DNA of 64,000 nucleotides from Linnemannia schmuckeri (Eukaryota > Mortierellomycota > Mortierellomycetes > Mortierellales > Mortierellaceae): contig JANATG010000019.1 of assembly GCA_029449235.1 (NCBI GenBank), positions 868,001 to 932,000 on the forward strand, given 5' to 3'. Under the pieces are notes generated by a model. It made no database searches. It had not been told where the DNA came from and saw nothing but the letters and a program-made list of their open reading frames with translations. Shown here piece by piece: positions 1 through 10,266 of the stretch. The position numbers and the translations under genes are program-made. Within the stretch, counting starts at the first letter, position 1; each line of letters begins with the position of its first letter.

Positions 1-552
1 GAGGTGGGTGATCCACTCGACCTTCTCTGCGACTGCCGGAATACCTCGAGCGACTGGTTGGCGACAGAGACCGAGTTTTGTGCCTGTCGAGACACTCCCT
101 CCTTTGTGCGAGCATTATCCTCGAGAAGCTTGTAAATACTCTTTGTCATGTCGCTCGCCTGCTGCAGATGTATTGCGCTGGCAGGTCGTGATTCGGATTC
201 CGTGTTCTTGTTGCTGAGGTAGGAAGGTACCTTGAACAATGAAGGCGATGCAGCGGCATGAACCTGAGCCGAGCGGGGCTGCTCCAAGCTTTGGTCGTGT
301 TCGTTGCTATGAAGTGCGCTGTAAAGTTCTGATTCCTCCTCTTCCCGCTGTTGCTGTCTTTGATGTTGTTGCTGTTCATGGCGGTATCGTACTCCTGGGC
401 TCTTGAGAGGAGTTGTAGAGGGAGCGAATAAGGGTTGTTGGACTGGGAAGTACGTAGATGTTGAAACCCTGTCGCGGTGTTTTCTTAGACTGGGCGAGTT
501 GATGAGGCTGTGCTGTGGCGACGAGGCTCTTGATGAGGAAGGCGAGTCCATG
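1..552 (-). CDS. Unrecognised protein, N-terminal part (runs off left edge)
   Basis: A minus-strand frame stays open for all 184 codons from an ATG at 552 to the window edge, with no stop. The encoded segment is Ser-rich at the start (MDSPSSSRASSPQHS), has a Gln/Arg/Glu-rich stretch around residues 58-75, and ends in a more ordered helical-looking segment (ASDMTKSIYKLLEDNARTKE, about residues 131-150). Composition suggests a disordered N-terminus before a possible coiled coil. No family was recognised. The ATG is the first in frame, and the leader on the minus strand carries no competing long frame. The gene continues beyond base 1, so its length, introns and function are unknown. The alternative is a chance open frame, which is unlikely at this length with this codon pattern. 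Confidence 0.6.
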
Positions 553-2675
553 GTATGGTATGGTCGACTGACTGACTCTCCTGTAGCGAAGATGATGAGC
601 GAGCGAGCAACAAAGATGTATTCAATACACAAACAGACAGACAGACACAACAGATACTTTTGACGCGTCTTTCTCTATGGCCATTTGTTGTGATTTTCTT
701 TTGATTTAGTATCAATTAATGGGCAAATGGAAGCAGTCACTATTCATTTCTTGGTTGACAGGTCGAAGAGTAGGGGAAGAGGGAGTGAACGTACAGGAAG
801 ACTATTAAAGTAGGCTTGTTAGAGAAACTAGACAGGCATTTGCTTCCGGGATGTTCCTCTCAAATGAACTTCGCAGCAGTCTGACAAGTGTGGCAGGCTA
901 ACCAAGGCTGGCATCCATCCGCAGAGTCAGAAGGGCAAAAAAGGTTCCTTTCACAGGCAAGAAGGGTGTATCTTGCGCGCGCAGTTACACTGGGTCCGCT
1001 CGCTGTCATAATGATTCGAAGCTATCGCCCCTCAAAGGAAAAGGCCTGGACCCTTTTTTGTGACATTCAAAAATACGATGGCATGATGCGAATGTATGGT
1101 CTTCCAACCGCTCGATGATCAGTATCGTAAACGGTTGCTTTTTTGGTACATGCTCTGCTCTTCGCCCTCAAATGAAGTGAGCAACAACCACCTTCCTCAC
1201 TTTCATCCTTGCCCTCCCTCCCCTCCCCCCTTTAAAAACTGTTTGCAGAGTGCAAGATGTCTCCGACGGGTCACTTTGTTCAGGGAGAAAAGAGAGCGGG
1301 TTACTGTTTTCGATCATGGAATTCGATTCGGTCCGGAATAACACGAAGGGGTTTATCCAAACGAAAGCCCAGGCCACTAAACAAAAAGTCAGGGGATGTG
1401 TGTGGACGCAGTAATTCGCTGATACTGCAGGGGATAAAAAAACCAAACAAAACGAAAAAGGGAGAACAGCGAGCGATCTCTGCCACTTCGACAAGCCCAA
1501 TGCACCCCGGATTTAGCTAGTGAATTGATCCGCGAAAATGGGGCAAAAAAAATCTCACGCACTGCACTTAGAACCACCTGGCCATTTTCAGCTCTTCCCT
1601 CAACTTCACACTGCGTTTGCACCTTCCATTGACATAAATGGTGTTCATGCTTTTGTATTATGTGTCAATGGATATGGCTAATCGTTGCTATCCACGTTAT
1701 CGTGTTCCTCCTTTCCACGTTGTCTGAAAGACCTGTTTCATCGGATCAAGGTCAGACATCTTGTTCGTCTCACCCTTGTATCCTTGCAAGTGGGTGACAG
1801 AAAACAAAGAAGAAGTGGAAAAAGGAAGAAAGGGGTGAGAAGAAGGTTGAATAAGTTGCCGATACAGGAATATGATTCATCATCAGCATTCATCCTTTTG
1901 TATCACTTGTTGTGCTTAGGGCTGTTTTCTGTTGTTGAGGTTTTTATTAGTATTCCTTCGGTCTGTTACCCGCCGCTCTTCGTCCCTATTTTCCAACGCC
2001 GCAGAAGAAAGAAAAAAAAAATCAAAGAAATCGATTGAAGTGAACCCCGACCCAGCAGCGAAAAAAAAAGTTCTCTTTTTATGAGTTGCCAGCCTTGTCC
2101 GGATTAAGCATGCCACACCCTGGCAAAACTCACGGTGGTTTATCCTTTTTACACTCCCTGCACCCTAATATAAAAATATGACTAAAAGGAAGCCTCGGAT
2201 CCTTCTTTTCTCTCCTCACCTCCCTCCTCCTTCTTCCTTCTTCCTTCATCTCACCCGCCCCTTACACCCCTAATCAACCACATTCATTTCTTCCCTTTGA
2301 CCACTATCCATTGTCTTGTACATAACATCAAGACCCTCTTTTTCCTTCTACCTTCATCATCACATTTTCTATTCCTCCTGTCGTGAAACTCAGCCGAGTT
2401 TTTCATTCTTATTCTTATTATCCCTCCCGCTACCTTCTTTTTGCCTTTTGTTTTCTGCATCAGCTTCCATTCTAGCATCCCTCATTCTAACGCAACACAT
2501 TCACATTCACAATCATTATTTCCATCTTTTGCCATCTCAAAAAGTGTAACCCTGCACTACAGCCTCCTGCATTATTTTTTCATTACTCCTATTCCTGCAT
2601 AACATCCCTTACGCCCTCACTTTGTTTGCGCCTTTACTTCCCTCAAACATTTAAATTTTTTTCATTTCATTCATC
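553..2675. other. Intergenic region between two divergent genes
   Basis: No convincing gene was found in these 2.1 kb. The last 490 bases (about 2190-2675) form a strongly CT-rich leader in front of the MFS gene, typical of fungal promoters and 5' UTRs. Short open frames here are low-complexity or lack coding character. A minus-strand frame at 1168-1500 begins with a hydrophobic stretch but has no other support. Confidence 0.6.
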
Positions 2676-3436
2676 ATGGCGGTTGCGGCATATATAAAGG
2701 AGCTGTTCATCGAGACACCCAAGACGGATGATCCCAAGAACTGGCCCAGACGGAAAAAGAACATCGTCGTCCTGACGATTGCCTACTGCGCCTTTGTGGG
2801 ACCCCTCGGATCGAGTATTTACATGCCTGCTGTGCTCCAAGTGAAAGAGGATCTCGACACTACCTCCTCCCTCGTCAGTGCCACTCGTAAGTTTATTTGT
2901 TTCTTGTGCTGTATTGGTGTATTGATATGACGATATCCATCAATGTGCGTATGAATGATATAATAAAGATCATTGAGATAGATGAAGAGAGAGGGAATTT
3001 CCTTTTTATCGGTAACATGGGGAGAATGAGAGTGATCGTGCCAACATATGAGCTCTTTTTTCTTTCTTTTCTGTTATTATTCTATTCCCCGGCAAATTTC
3101 GATCCCGCACTGTCATCTCTGCATCACCCACCTGTCCCACCCGATTGGCCTACTCTTGTCTTCTCTTTACACAGCATACCTTCACATTCACACATACACA
3201 CCACATGTACTACTTCAATCGCAAACAATCACCTCCAACAACTGCAACCACTAAACCAACAACGCACACGCCACCTCTTCCTCCAAGACAACAACAATAA
3301 TCAACAACGCAACCATGTGTACACTTTTACTCTGCTTCTCCACTCCACTTCACCCCACTCCACTTCACTCCACTCCAATCTGCATTGACCTATACATATA
3401 CAGTTTCGATCATATCCACGATATGTTCACACACCC

Positions 3437-3470
<34 letters not shown>

Positions 3471-5462
3471 CTTACTTGCTTATGTATTGTTATTGTCCAT
3501 CTCCCACTCCTACTCTCGCCCACAGCTCTGCTCTGTTCTCTCTCTGTGGATCGTTGCGCCTCTACTTTTTTGGATTAAATCAGAGTTGTCTCACACTATA
3601 TTTCTCTCTCCTACAACCAATATAGTCTCGGTATATGTCCTGGGCATGGGCATCATGCCCGTCTTCTGGGCCTCGCTCTGCGACTACCTCGGTCGTCGCC
3701 CCATCTACCTCATCTCCATGTTCATCTTCATCCTCGGCTCAATCTTTGCCGCCATCGCACGCAACATTTGGGTCTTTTTCTTCATGCGTTTCATCCAGGC
3801 CGTTGGCTCTTCCTCCGTGTTAGCTGTTGGAGGCGGGTCCCTTAGCGATGTCTTTCACTCCAGCGAGCGCGGTTCGGCCTTTGGGCTATATTATCTTGGT
3901 CCTTTGGTTGCTCCTATGATTGGTCCTATTATTGGAGGTGTCATCTCTGATCGTGTCGGCTGGAGGTAATCATTACTCAACTTTGTTTTACATACCTTGG
4001 TTTATACTTGACTGAACAATTGATACTAATGCAATTGATTGAATCTTACTAGGTGCACGATGTGGTTGCTGCTAGGAACGGCTGTGATTGCGTTCTTGAT
4101 GGTATTGTTCATCCTCCCCGAGACCTACCGCCACAGGATCGACGAGGTCAAGCCTACAACTGAACACGAACCTGCAGGAACCATCTCGCGCTCCCACATC
4201 CACTCGACTCATTCGGACCCCACCCTTGTTCCCAGCAAGTCATCCCTTCACGAAGACTCCGACTCGGACACGAATTCTCATAGTCATTTGGATGAGAAGG
4301 CTTCACTCTCGGATAAGCACTCTGCCCAGGGTGATGTTCATGTCACCACCGCGATGGAGTTTATTGTACCCAACGTTGTCCCTCCCTGTGTGATTGAGGG
4401 TGAGGAGATGGAGGCGGCCAGCTCAAGCATCGGATCTTGCTCCCAAGAAAAAGTTCCAGGACAAGACAGCCCTGCAACGGAGAAACATGTGGCCTTCCCC
4501 AACATTGACGACAAGGCAGTTACCACCACTACCGCCACCCCTGAGCCCATCAACAACTCTCTCAAGCGCAAGCCATTCAACCCTCTCCGCCCATTCGTTT
4601 GCATGCGCAAGCCCATCAATGCGCTTCTCATCACTTTCAACGCTCTCTCGCTGGGTGCTCAGTTCTGCATGAACAACACCCTGCCTATCTCGTTCCACCA
4701 GGTCTACGACTTGTCAGAGTCGACGATCGGTTTGTGCTTCTGTGCCGGAGGACTGGGATCAGTTTGTGGATCGCTTCTGGGAGGACGCTACTCAGACTAT
4801 GTTATCCGCAAGTGGTTGATCAAGCAGGAACTCAAAAAGAAGAGAGATGCGAAAGATCGTGCTGCTGCCTTTGGCAAGGATGAGGTCGAACTTACAGCCA
4901 GCGAGAAGGTCTTTGACGTCGCTGTCCAGACCCCGCCCGAAGTTCGTCTTCAGAGGTAAGAGTTTCATACATTGTATTCATGATGCGAAATATATTTATT
5001 TATGATGTAGGTGGGTTAAGAATGGATATCTAACATCTACTTGTCTCTTCTTTCGATGATAATAGTGTTTGGCTGGGAGTGTTCTTGTTGCCATTAGGAT
5101 TGATGTTGTACGGATGGACAGTCGCAAAAGGACTGCCCCTAGCATGTGCGCTCGTTGGAATCTTCCTTGTCGGATTCGGAATGATGATGGTCTACGCCAG
5201 CACAACCACCACCATCGTCGACGCCAACTCGGAGGGAAACATGGCCACTTCTGCAGTCGCCTGCAACAGTTTTGCTCGTGGTGTTCTTGGAGGTATTGCT
5301 GGTTTCGTAGCTCTGCCCATGGAGTCTGCTATGGGCTCTGGATGGTTGTATACCTTCTGGGCCATCATGACTGTTGTTGGGTCTGCTGGTCTTGTCGTCC
5401 TTATTGTCAGGGCCCCCGTTTGGCGCAAGAGGGCTGCTGAGAAGGAACTCAACCGCGTGTAA
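2676..5462 (+). CDS. MFS transporter, DHA1 drug:proton antiporter type
   Basis: Four exons (2676-2886, 3626-3965, 4053-4955, 5066-5462) join in frame to 616 residues. The protein should be a twelve-helix plasma-membrane or vacuolar exporter of drugs, polyamines or similar small molecules by proton antiport. The N-terminal segment PKNWPRRKKN precedes TM1. The MFS motif A equivalent reads CDYLGRRPIY after TM2, followed by an antiporter-like glycine-rich segment (GPLVAPMIGPIIGGVISDR). A hydrophilic loop of roughly 165 residues, rich in Ser, His, Asp and Glu, separates the two six-helix halves. This loop is longer than in many family members. The first intron is 739 nt and carries a 31-T run; the others are 87 and 110 nt. 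The substrate cannot be inferred. The start is the first ATG after the CT-rich leader. Confidence 0.9.
3438..3468 (+). repeat. Poly(T) tract of 31 bases in MFS intron 1
   Basis: An uninterrupted run of 31 T lies inside the first intron of the MFS gene. Similar runs occur elsewhere in the window, in introns, repeats and intergenic DNA. Confidence 0.95.
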
Positions 5463-5938
5463 TTTGACTCTTTTCCCTTTTTTATTATTCATCTTTCCTT
5501 CCCTCCCTTTACTCTATTTTGTCATTTTTCCACTTTTGCATACTCTTCACTTTACAACCCAGCATCTCTATCATCTCCTTTCATCTAACTTATTATCATA
5601 TACCTCGTAATAAACACATCGCTTCACAAGCACATTTTCTCTTTGTCATCATGGGCATAATTACTGAGGTCAACTTATTGCCGATTTGCGCCTGTTGGGG
5701 GCTCCCTTGCTTGTTATCGTTGTTGATAGTACTTTGTGTAGTTCTTTTTAGTCTTGCCTTAATCTCTTTTCCTTATCTTTTGAAGCATCTTGCATTTTGT
5801 GAGTGTAGTAAAGAGCGACTTTTTATTTACAGGGATAGGAGGTACGCGTCTTGTTGTTGCCGCAGCTCAAGTCACTAGTATGTGTATAAGACAAGGACAT
5901 AGACCGTGCGAAGAAAAGAGAACGAGACTGTGTTTTTG
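5463..5938. other. MFS 3' flank
   Basis: T-rich 3' flank of the MFS gene up to the target site of the Harbinger-type element. No gene is seen. Plus-strand frames here are short and hydrophobic only because of T-richness. Confidence 0.6.
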
Positions 5939-5941
5939 ATT

Positions 5942-5956
5942 AGGCAGTTTCTGGAG
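5942..5956 (+). repeat. Left terminal inverted repeat of the Harbinger-type element
   Basis: AGGCAGTTTCTGGAG matches the complement of 9211-9225 at all 15 positions; similarity then decays. It is preceded by ATT (5939-5941). Confidence 0.85.
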
Positions 5957-6109
5957 AATTATTTTCAATAGTGAAGACCGGATTGATCATTTCCATTATA
6001 GGCAAGCTTGATATGTTAGTTGTTTAGATCACGTGATAAGAAGCAGTCCGATAGAGGGTTCAATACTTGATCAAGATTCCTCATCCATGAATCCATCATT
6101 CATTCACCC

Positions 6110-7846
6110 ATGACTAACAAGAAAACCAGGAGCAACTCGTATTACGGCGAGGTTTTGGACTTGGGCAAGGCCAAGAGAACGAATGGCCTAACACTAAACC
6201 CAACAGCTAGTCCGTACGAAAAGAGACTTTACTACAGCAAGGTCTTTATGGATCCGCCAAGCAGAGGCATCACGAGGACAAGGAGGTCGACCTCAGGTAA
6301 ACTCATGCACGTTAAACTCATACCCTACTTGTCACAGTACAGGCCATCTTTACTTATTACAGCATTGCCTCCACGGTCAATAGAAGTCAACCAAGGCGGC
6401 TCCGCAGCTGCCAGCACGGATGGTCCCACTAGTGCACGATTTCGATTGTTACAGTTTAACGCTGCATGTACTAACTGCGACGGAATTTTCAGGGCGGTCA
6501 TGTTCCTGCGCGACCGCTTGCCTGAAAAGGCTCATTTACGAGACCCAAACTACCGCTTCAACCTCTCCAAGGACAGCGCTGCGGTCAAGGAGTTAGCAAC
6601 AGAACTTGGATCGGCTGAACCCTTGTTGTTAGGCGTGACAGCCACTGCACTCTACTCTGTCTATGAAAGGATTGTCAGGGAGCGGAGGAGTTTAGACGCC
6701 TGGCTTAAGGTTGCGACGGATGAGCCATGGAGAGACACACGACTGGCTGAAATGGCACTAGACTTGGTTCATACCGAGGACCAAATAAGGGAGCGTGAGA
6801 GACGGCAATGGGCACAGAAGGATGAAGAGAAGAGTCGAGATCTGGCCGAGGAGGAGGCAACAAGCGGACGGACTCTGAGAGCCATGTTAGGCAATCGCGA
6901 TGACTGGAGTGAGGCGAACGAGGATAGGACAGATATTGATACGGCCGAGGAAATCCTAGAGAAAAACCTGGAGGAAGAGGTTGCGAGGGCACCCAATGCT
7001 ACAGATTTGTCATTGGACTCTGGCTTGGTATCTCAGTCATCCGCATCGACAGTAGATACTGCTTCTCAGTCGACATCAGCAGCTATCCTTTCAGGCGCAC
7101 ATGCGACTATCAATTTCAGCCAGCCCTCAGACAGTCCGTCGCACGCTCAGTCCAATGAACTCTTCGTCATTCGTCCTCCTCTGGATACTTCTCAGTCGAC
7201 AGGACTCATCCAGCCGAAAAGACCATTTGGCACGCCGGGACCGAATCGAAAGGAACGCTCAACCAGTGCTTCGACAGATACAGATCCACCTTCCTCTTCA
7301 CCATTCGGGAGCTCATCGACGACCTTCCATCAACCAGCAAAACGGGTGAAACGTGCCATCGCCCCGGACTCGGACAAGATTGCCCTTCTCACTGGGCGAG
7401 TAGAGGAGCTTGAGGAACGCAACCAATATCTCACAGCACGGATCAACCACCTAACGCAACTGAGTACGATTCATCGCACATGGCTTGAGGAGGAGAGACT
7501 TCCCAAGTTAACCGATCGGATGACCGACAAGTTAATGCAGCTGATTGATGGTCAGAATGTCCTCTTCAAGAATCAGATGGACCAGGTCACAGCCCAGATG
7601 ACCTCTCATCTGTTCCAATTGACTTCCCAGCTGAACGCCCAGGGGAGTCAATTGAATGCCCAACTGTATGCCCAAGGAAGCCAGTTGACCCAGCTCAAGA
7701 CCCAAACATCGCAGCTCAATATCGAAATATCGGACATCCAGAGAGAGTCGCGCAAATTGATTGCTACGATGGAGAGCACAAGCTGGGAATCTCCACCTTT
7801 GCGCACCGGAGTTCGTTCATCTTTCCAGTCGCGAGTTATGCAATAA
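6110..7846 (+). CDS. Companion coiled-coil protein of the Harbinger-type element
   Basis: One uninterrupted frame of 578 codons within the transposon. The N-terminal third is basic (TNKKTRSNSYYGEV) and leads into an alpha-helical region around residues 110-260. A Ser/Thr/Gln-rich linker (about 300-430) follows, with a basic patch (QPAKRVKRAIAP, about residue 415) that could be a nuclear localisation signal. The C-terminal third is a Gln/Leu-rich coiled coil with recurring QLNAQ-type heptads. The second ORF of Harbinger elements usually encodes a Myb/SANT DNA-binding protein that helps nuclear import and end recognition. No Myb tryptophan pattern is visible here, so equivalence is inferred from position only. 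It could instead be an accessory protein special to this fungal lineage. Confidence 0.75.
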   Translation: MTNKKTRSNSYYGEVLDLGKAKRTNGLTLNPTASPYEKRLYYSKVFMDPPSRGITRTRRSTSGKLMHVKLIPYLSQYRPSLLITALPPRSIEVNQGGSAAASTDGPTSARFRLLQFNAACTNCDGIFRAVMFLRDRLPEKAHLRDPNYRFNLSKDSAAVKELATELGSAEPLLLGVTATALYSVYERIVRERRSLDAWLKVATDEPWRDTRLAEMALDLVHTEDQIRERERRQWAQKDEEKSRDLAEEEATSGRTLRAMLGNRDDWSEANEDRTDIDTAEEILEKNLEEEVARAPNATDLSLDSGLVSQSSASTVDTASQSTSAAILSGAHATINFSQPSDSPSHAQSNELFVIRPPLDTSQSTGLIQPKRPFGTPGPNRKERSTSASTDTDPPSSSPFGSSSTTFHQPAKRVKRAIAPDSDKIALLTGRVEELEERNQYLTARINHLTQLSTIHRTWLEEERLPKLTDRMTDKLMQLIDGQNVLFKNQMDQVTAQMTSHLFQLTSQLNAQGSQLNAQLYAQGSQLTQLKTQTSQLNIEISDIQRESRKLIATMESTSWESPPLRTGVRSSFQSRVMQ

Positions 7847-7934
7847 ACACAAAATCAGTTTTACAACAGCAATGGAGTGAAAACATAGCGGGCTTTACGA
7901 TTGTATTGGAAGGCTAAGTGGTCAAGTCGATGTT

Positions 7935-8954
7935 TTAAATAATATCAAAGTAATCTGGAATAATAGGGACGACTCTAGTCGCATCCCATTGAGCCCTTGG
8001 GGTTAGATACTGTTCAGGGGTAGGGGGTGGGAGCCCAAAGTAGCTCTGTGTGGTATCGTAGCGGCCAAAACACCTCAGTAGATTACTGAAAAGGGTAGCA
8101 ACAGGGAAATAGTGACCGATAGGAGAAAGACCAACTCTTAGTTTTTGGTAGTGATTGAGAAGGCCGAATCGATTGGAAATAAAGCCGAACGACCATTCAG
8201 CAGAGAGCCGAGGTCGCTTCATGCTCACATTGCGTGCTACTTGCTCTGGAGTCAAGTTATGTCCTCTGAAGGGTGCCTGAACCTCGTCCGACTGGCCATA
8301 TCCCTCGTCACCGTACACGACCAGCTGACGACCACCAGGAGATCTCGCATGAGCAGCAAGATAGTGGCGGATCTGGGATCTGATAAGCATGCCTGCGTCA
8401 TTCTGCCGCCCAGTGAAAGGACCACCGACATGAACAATCATGCCGTCAGGAGTCGTGATAGCCTGGAACTTGAGACAATGGTACTTTTTATGACCACTGT
8501 AGAACTCTTCTTGATCCCTCATAGGCCGACAGATCCTCATGGCCGTCCCATCGAGAAATCCGAATGTCTCCCGCAAGAGACAGCCTTTCGCCTGCACAGC
8601 TTCCGTGCATCGAGTAAGGAGTTGGGGCGTGAGACGCACATGGTCCCAAAGAAGCAGATGCTTCCAACGACGATGAATCATAATGATAACGAGGTTGAAA
8701 AAAGTCGACAGAGCCGACGCTGAACTTCTGAATAAGGGCATGGCTTCTGTAAAGCGGTTTGGCCAGGCTAGACGGTAGAGAACAAGGCAAAGACATTTGA
8801 ACCGAGAGATACTACCGGCGCTACAATGCACAATTACCTCTGGAAGGTGCAAATGCGGACCCAACCAGTGGATCTCGTCGCAAGAGAACCGGAAGTTCGA
8901 TACGTAGTCAAAGTCGGGCTCCAGGTAGTCGAAATCTGGAGGAAGTACATTCAT
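7935..8954 (-). CDS. HARBI1-like DDE transposase (DDE_Tnp_4 superfamily)
   Basis: An intronless 339-residue frame encoding the nuclease that would cut and join the element ends. The catalytic triad appears intact: Asp135 in GFLDGTAMRI, Asp216 in VVYGDEGYG and Glu253 in SAEWSFGFISNRFG. The segment YSGHKKYHCLKFQAI (about residues 152-166) is typical of PIF/Harbinger nucleases, as is TGRQNDAGML. Its length is in the usual range of 300-450 residues. The short N-terminus (MNVLPPDFDY) has no helix-turn-helix that I can recognise. The gene converges on the companion ORF. A 26-T run lies just upstream of its start within the element. No frameshift or premature stop is seen, so the enzyme may be functional. 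Confidence 0.9.
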   Translation of the reverse strand: MNVLPPDFDYLEPDFDYVSNFRFSCDEIHWLGPHLHLPEVIVHCSAGSISRFKCLCLVLYRLAWPNRFTEAMPLFRSSASALSTFFNLVIIMIHRRWKHLLLWDHVRLTPQLLTRCTEAVQAKGCLLRETFGFLDGTAMRICRPMRDQEEFYSGHKKYHCLKFQAITTPDGMIVHVGGPFTGRQNDAGMLIRSQIRHYLAAHARSPGGRQLVVYGDEGYGQSDEVQAPFRGHNLTPEQVARNVSMKRPRLSAEWSFGFISNRFGLLNHYQKLRVGLSPIGHYFPVATLFSNLLRCFGRYDTTQSYFGLPPPTPEQYLTPRAQWDATRVVPIIPDYFDII

Positions 8955-9013
8955 CTTGGGAGAGGGATAGTGGAGTAGGTAATGAAAAAGAGTTGTGTGT
9001 TGATCAAAGGTAG

Positions 9014-9039
9014 TTTTTTTTTTTTTTTTTTTTTTTTTT
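9014..9039 (+). repeat. Poly(T) tract of 26 bases inside the transposon
   Basis: A run of 26 T between the transposase start and the right terminal repeat. Confidence 0.95.
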
Positions 9040-9210
9040 GATCAGAGGTTTAATACACTATAGTATTAAAGGCTGGATCTAAGCCCCTGAATCCAGTGTT
9101 TAATAAACAAACAACAAGTCACACCAAACTCTATTTTTGGGGATGTATTGATGACTTCCAAATTGGGAAGTGCTTACTAATTTTTTGACTACTTTTGCAC
9201 CTAACAACTC

Positions 9211-9225
9211 CTCCAGAAACTGCCT
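9211..9225 (-). repeat. Right terminal inverted repeat of the Harbinger-type element
   Basis: Exact complement of the first 15 bases of the element, followed by ATT at 9226-9228. Confidence 0.85.
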
Positions 9226-9423
9226 ATTATCTGATACATTATCACAACTCGAGGAGACGAGCGAGTCTGCACCACCGACTGCAAACGTCCAGAGCAGCAA
9301 CAATTAGCGCATGAGACTACAGGTGTACATTTTTGAAGTTGCAAGCGGACATAGTTCAAAATGTTTTTAACGTGGTATTGATTCTTACATATTTCGTTCT
9401 TCGTGATTCTTCCTACCACTCCT

Positions 9424-9896
9424 TAGCCAACGGCCGCCATCCTCAATGACCCTCGACGCCTTGAGGAGGATCTACCAGATGTCTACAATAGCCTCGCCCA
9501 TGTAAGTGTTATCTTATCGACTACAAAAAAGAATGACACACTTTCATGTTATAATGTACTCGACTCACCTACAAACTAATGTTTCCCCTTACTCGTCGTT
9601 TTTTTTAATAGCCCCCTCGCCGACAGCGCCGCAGAGGCAATCCAATCGGACGAGATGTCCAGAGGACAGAGTCGTCCTTCTCTCACAGGAGCAGGAACAA
9701 GACCGGGTCCGCCTTGAATCGAATAGTCCCGCGCGTGAGCGGCCCTATCAGCCGGCATCTACTTCTTGAACCCGCCTTTAAAACCAGACCCGCCCGGATG
9801 CTCACTGGCTTGTGGCAGCCAAGCGTTCAAAGTGACATTGCTTTTGATCCTTCGATGCCGGCTTTTCCTATCAGACTCAGAAAGTATATGGGATGA
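9424..9896 (+). pseudogene. Gene remnant, unrecognised, running into a 28S-like fragment
   Basis: The stretch from 9424 reads as coding-like sequence (TAAILNDPRRLEEDLPDVYN), interrupted at 9510 by a good donor (gtaagt) and resumed after a T-rich acceptor near 9611. Joined in phase, the second part continues as an Arg-rich segment and then runs straight into 28S-like DNA, ending at a TGA at 9894-9896. The last part is therefore not an authentic protein end. I read this as the truncated tail of a former gene. No start codon or family was found. Confidence 0.3.
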
Positions 9897-9928
9897 TTTT
9901 TTGCTCACTAAGAGTGAAGCGTAAAGGG
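9796..9928 (+). pseudogene. Degenerate 28S rRNA 3'-region fragment, copy 1
   Basis: The start (ACTGGCTTGTGGCAGCCAAG) and the following TTGATCCTTCGATGCCGGC match the conserved eukaryotic 25S/28S segment a few hundred bases from the 3' end. Similarity fades after about 100 bases. It is isolated from any rDNA unit, hence a relic. Confidence 0.65.
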
Positions 9929-9954
9929 TGACCAAGGCATGAAAAAGAGAAGGG

Positions 9955-10045
9955 AACAACGGAGAGAAAGAAGACATCAAGAAAAATAAGGGAGGCATCA
10001 AGGGAGAGGAAGAAGGCATCAAGGAAGAGAAAGAAGGCGGCAAAA
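9955..10045. repeat. Purine-rich degenerate tandem repeat
   Basis: Variations on a unit close to GGCATCAAGGAAGAGAAAGAA recur three to four times, followed by an A-rich stretch near 10067-10088. Related ATGAAAA/ATCAA motifs recur at 11474-11560 and 11680-11770, each near a 28S-like fragment. Confidence 0.5.
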
Positions 10046-10190
10046 AAAAAGTGAGGAGTCAGGGTTAAAAAAAAAAAAAAAAAAAAAACAGGACGGGGAA
10101 ACAAAAAGCGTATGAGACACTTCCAGTGTTTGAAAACGGAGGTGGTGCTGAGAGGAGGAAGAATAACTTGAATCCGAAGCAGCTGGTCGC

Positions 10191-10198
10191 TATAAATA
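10191..10198 (+). promoter_or_regulatory. Probable TATA box of the CAP-family pseudogene
   Basis: TATAAATA lies 76 bases upstream of the ATG at 10267, a normal distance for a fungal TATA promoter with a short leader. Confidence 0.5.
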
Positions 10199-10266
10199 CG
10201 GTCGCAAACACATCCTTCTTAATCATACACTACCTCAACTGCCTCATAACAGTCAAATTACCCACA

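Larger units (their letters stand above)
5942..9225. mobile_element. PIF/Harbinger-type DNA transposon, apparently complete
   Basis: The element is 3,284 bp. It is bounded by 15-bp perfect terminal inverted repeats, AGGCAGTTTCTGGAG at the left and its complement at the right, and flanked by ATT on both sides (5939-5941 and 9226-9228), which fits a 3-bp target duplication. Harbinger elements normally duplicate TWA, so ATT is slightly off. A TA duplication with ends starting GGCAG is the alternative reading. Inside are two long convergent intact frames 88 bp apart: a companion protein and a HARBI1-like DDE transposase. Harbinger elements are known to carry a transposase plus a second, DNA-binding protein. 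Intact frames and perfect ends suggest fairly recent activity (inference). Confidence 0.85.

Noticed and set aside
1168..1500. Minus-strand 110-residue frame with a signal-peptide-like start
   Set aside because: Only the hydrophobic start is suggestive; the rest has no coding character and overlaps other equal-length frames.
8145..8723. Plus-strand frame of 192 residues
   Set aside because: Shadow of the Harbinger transposase on the opposite strand.
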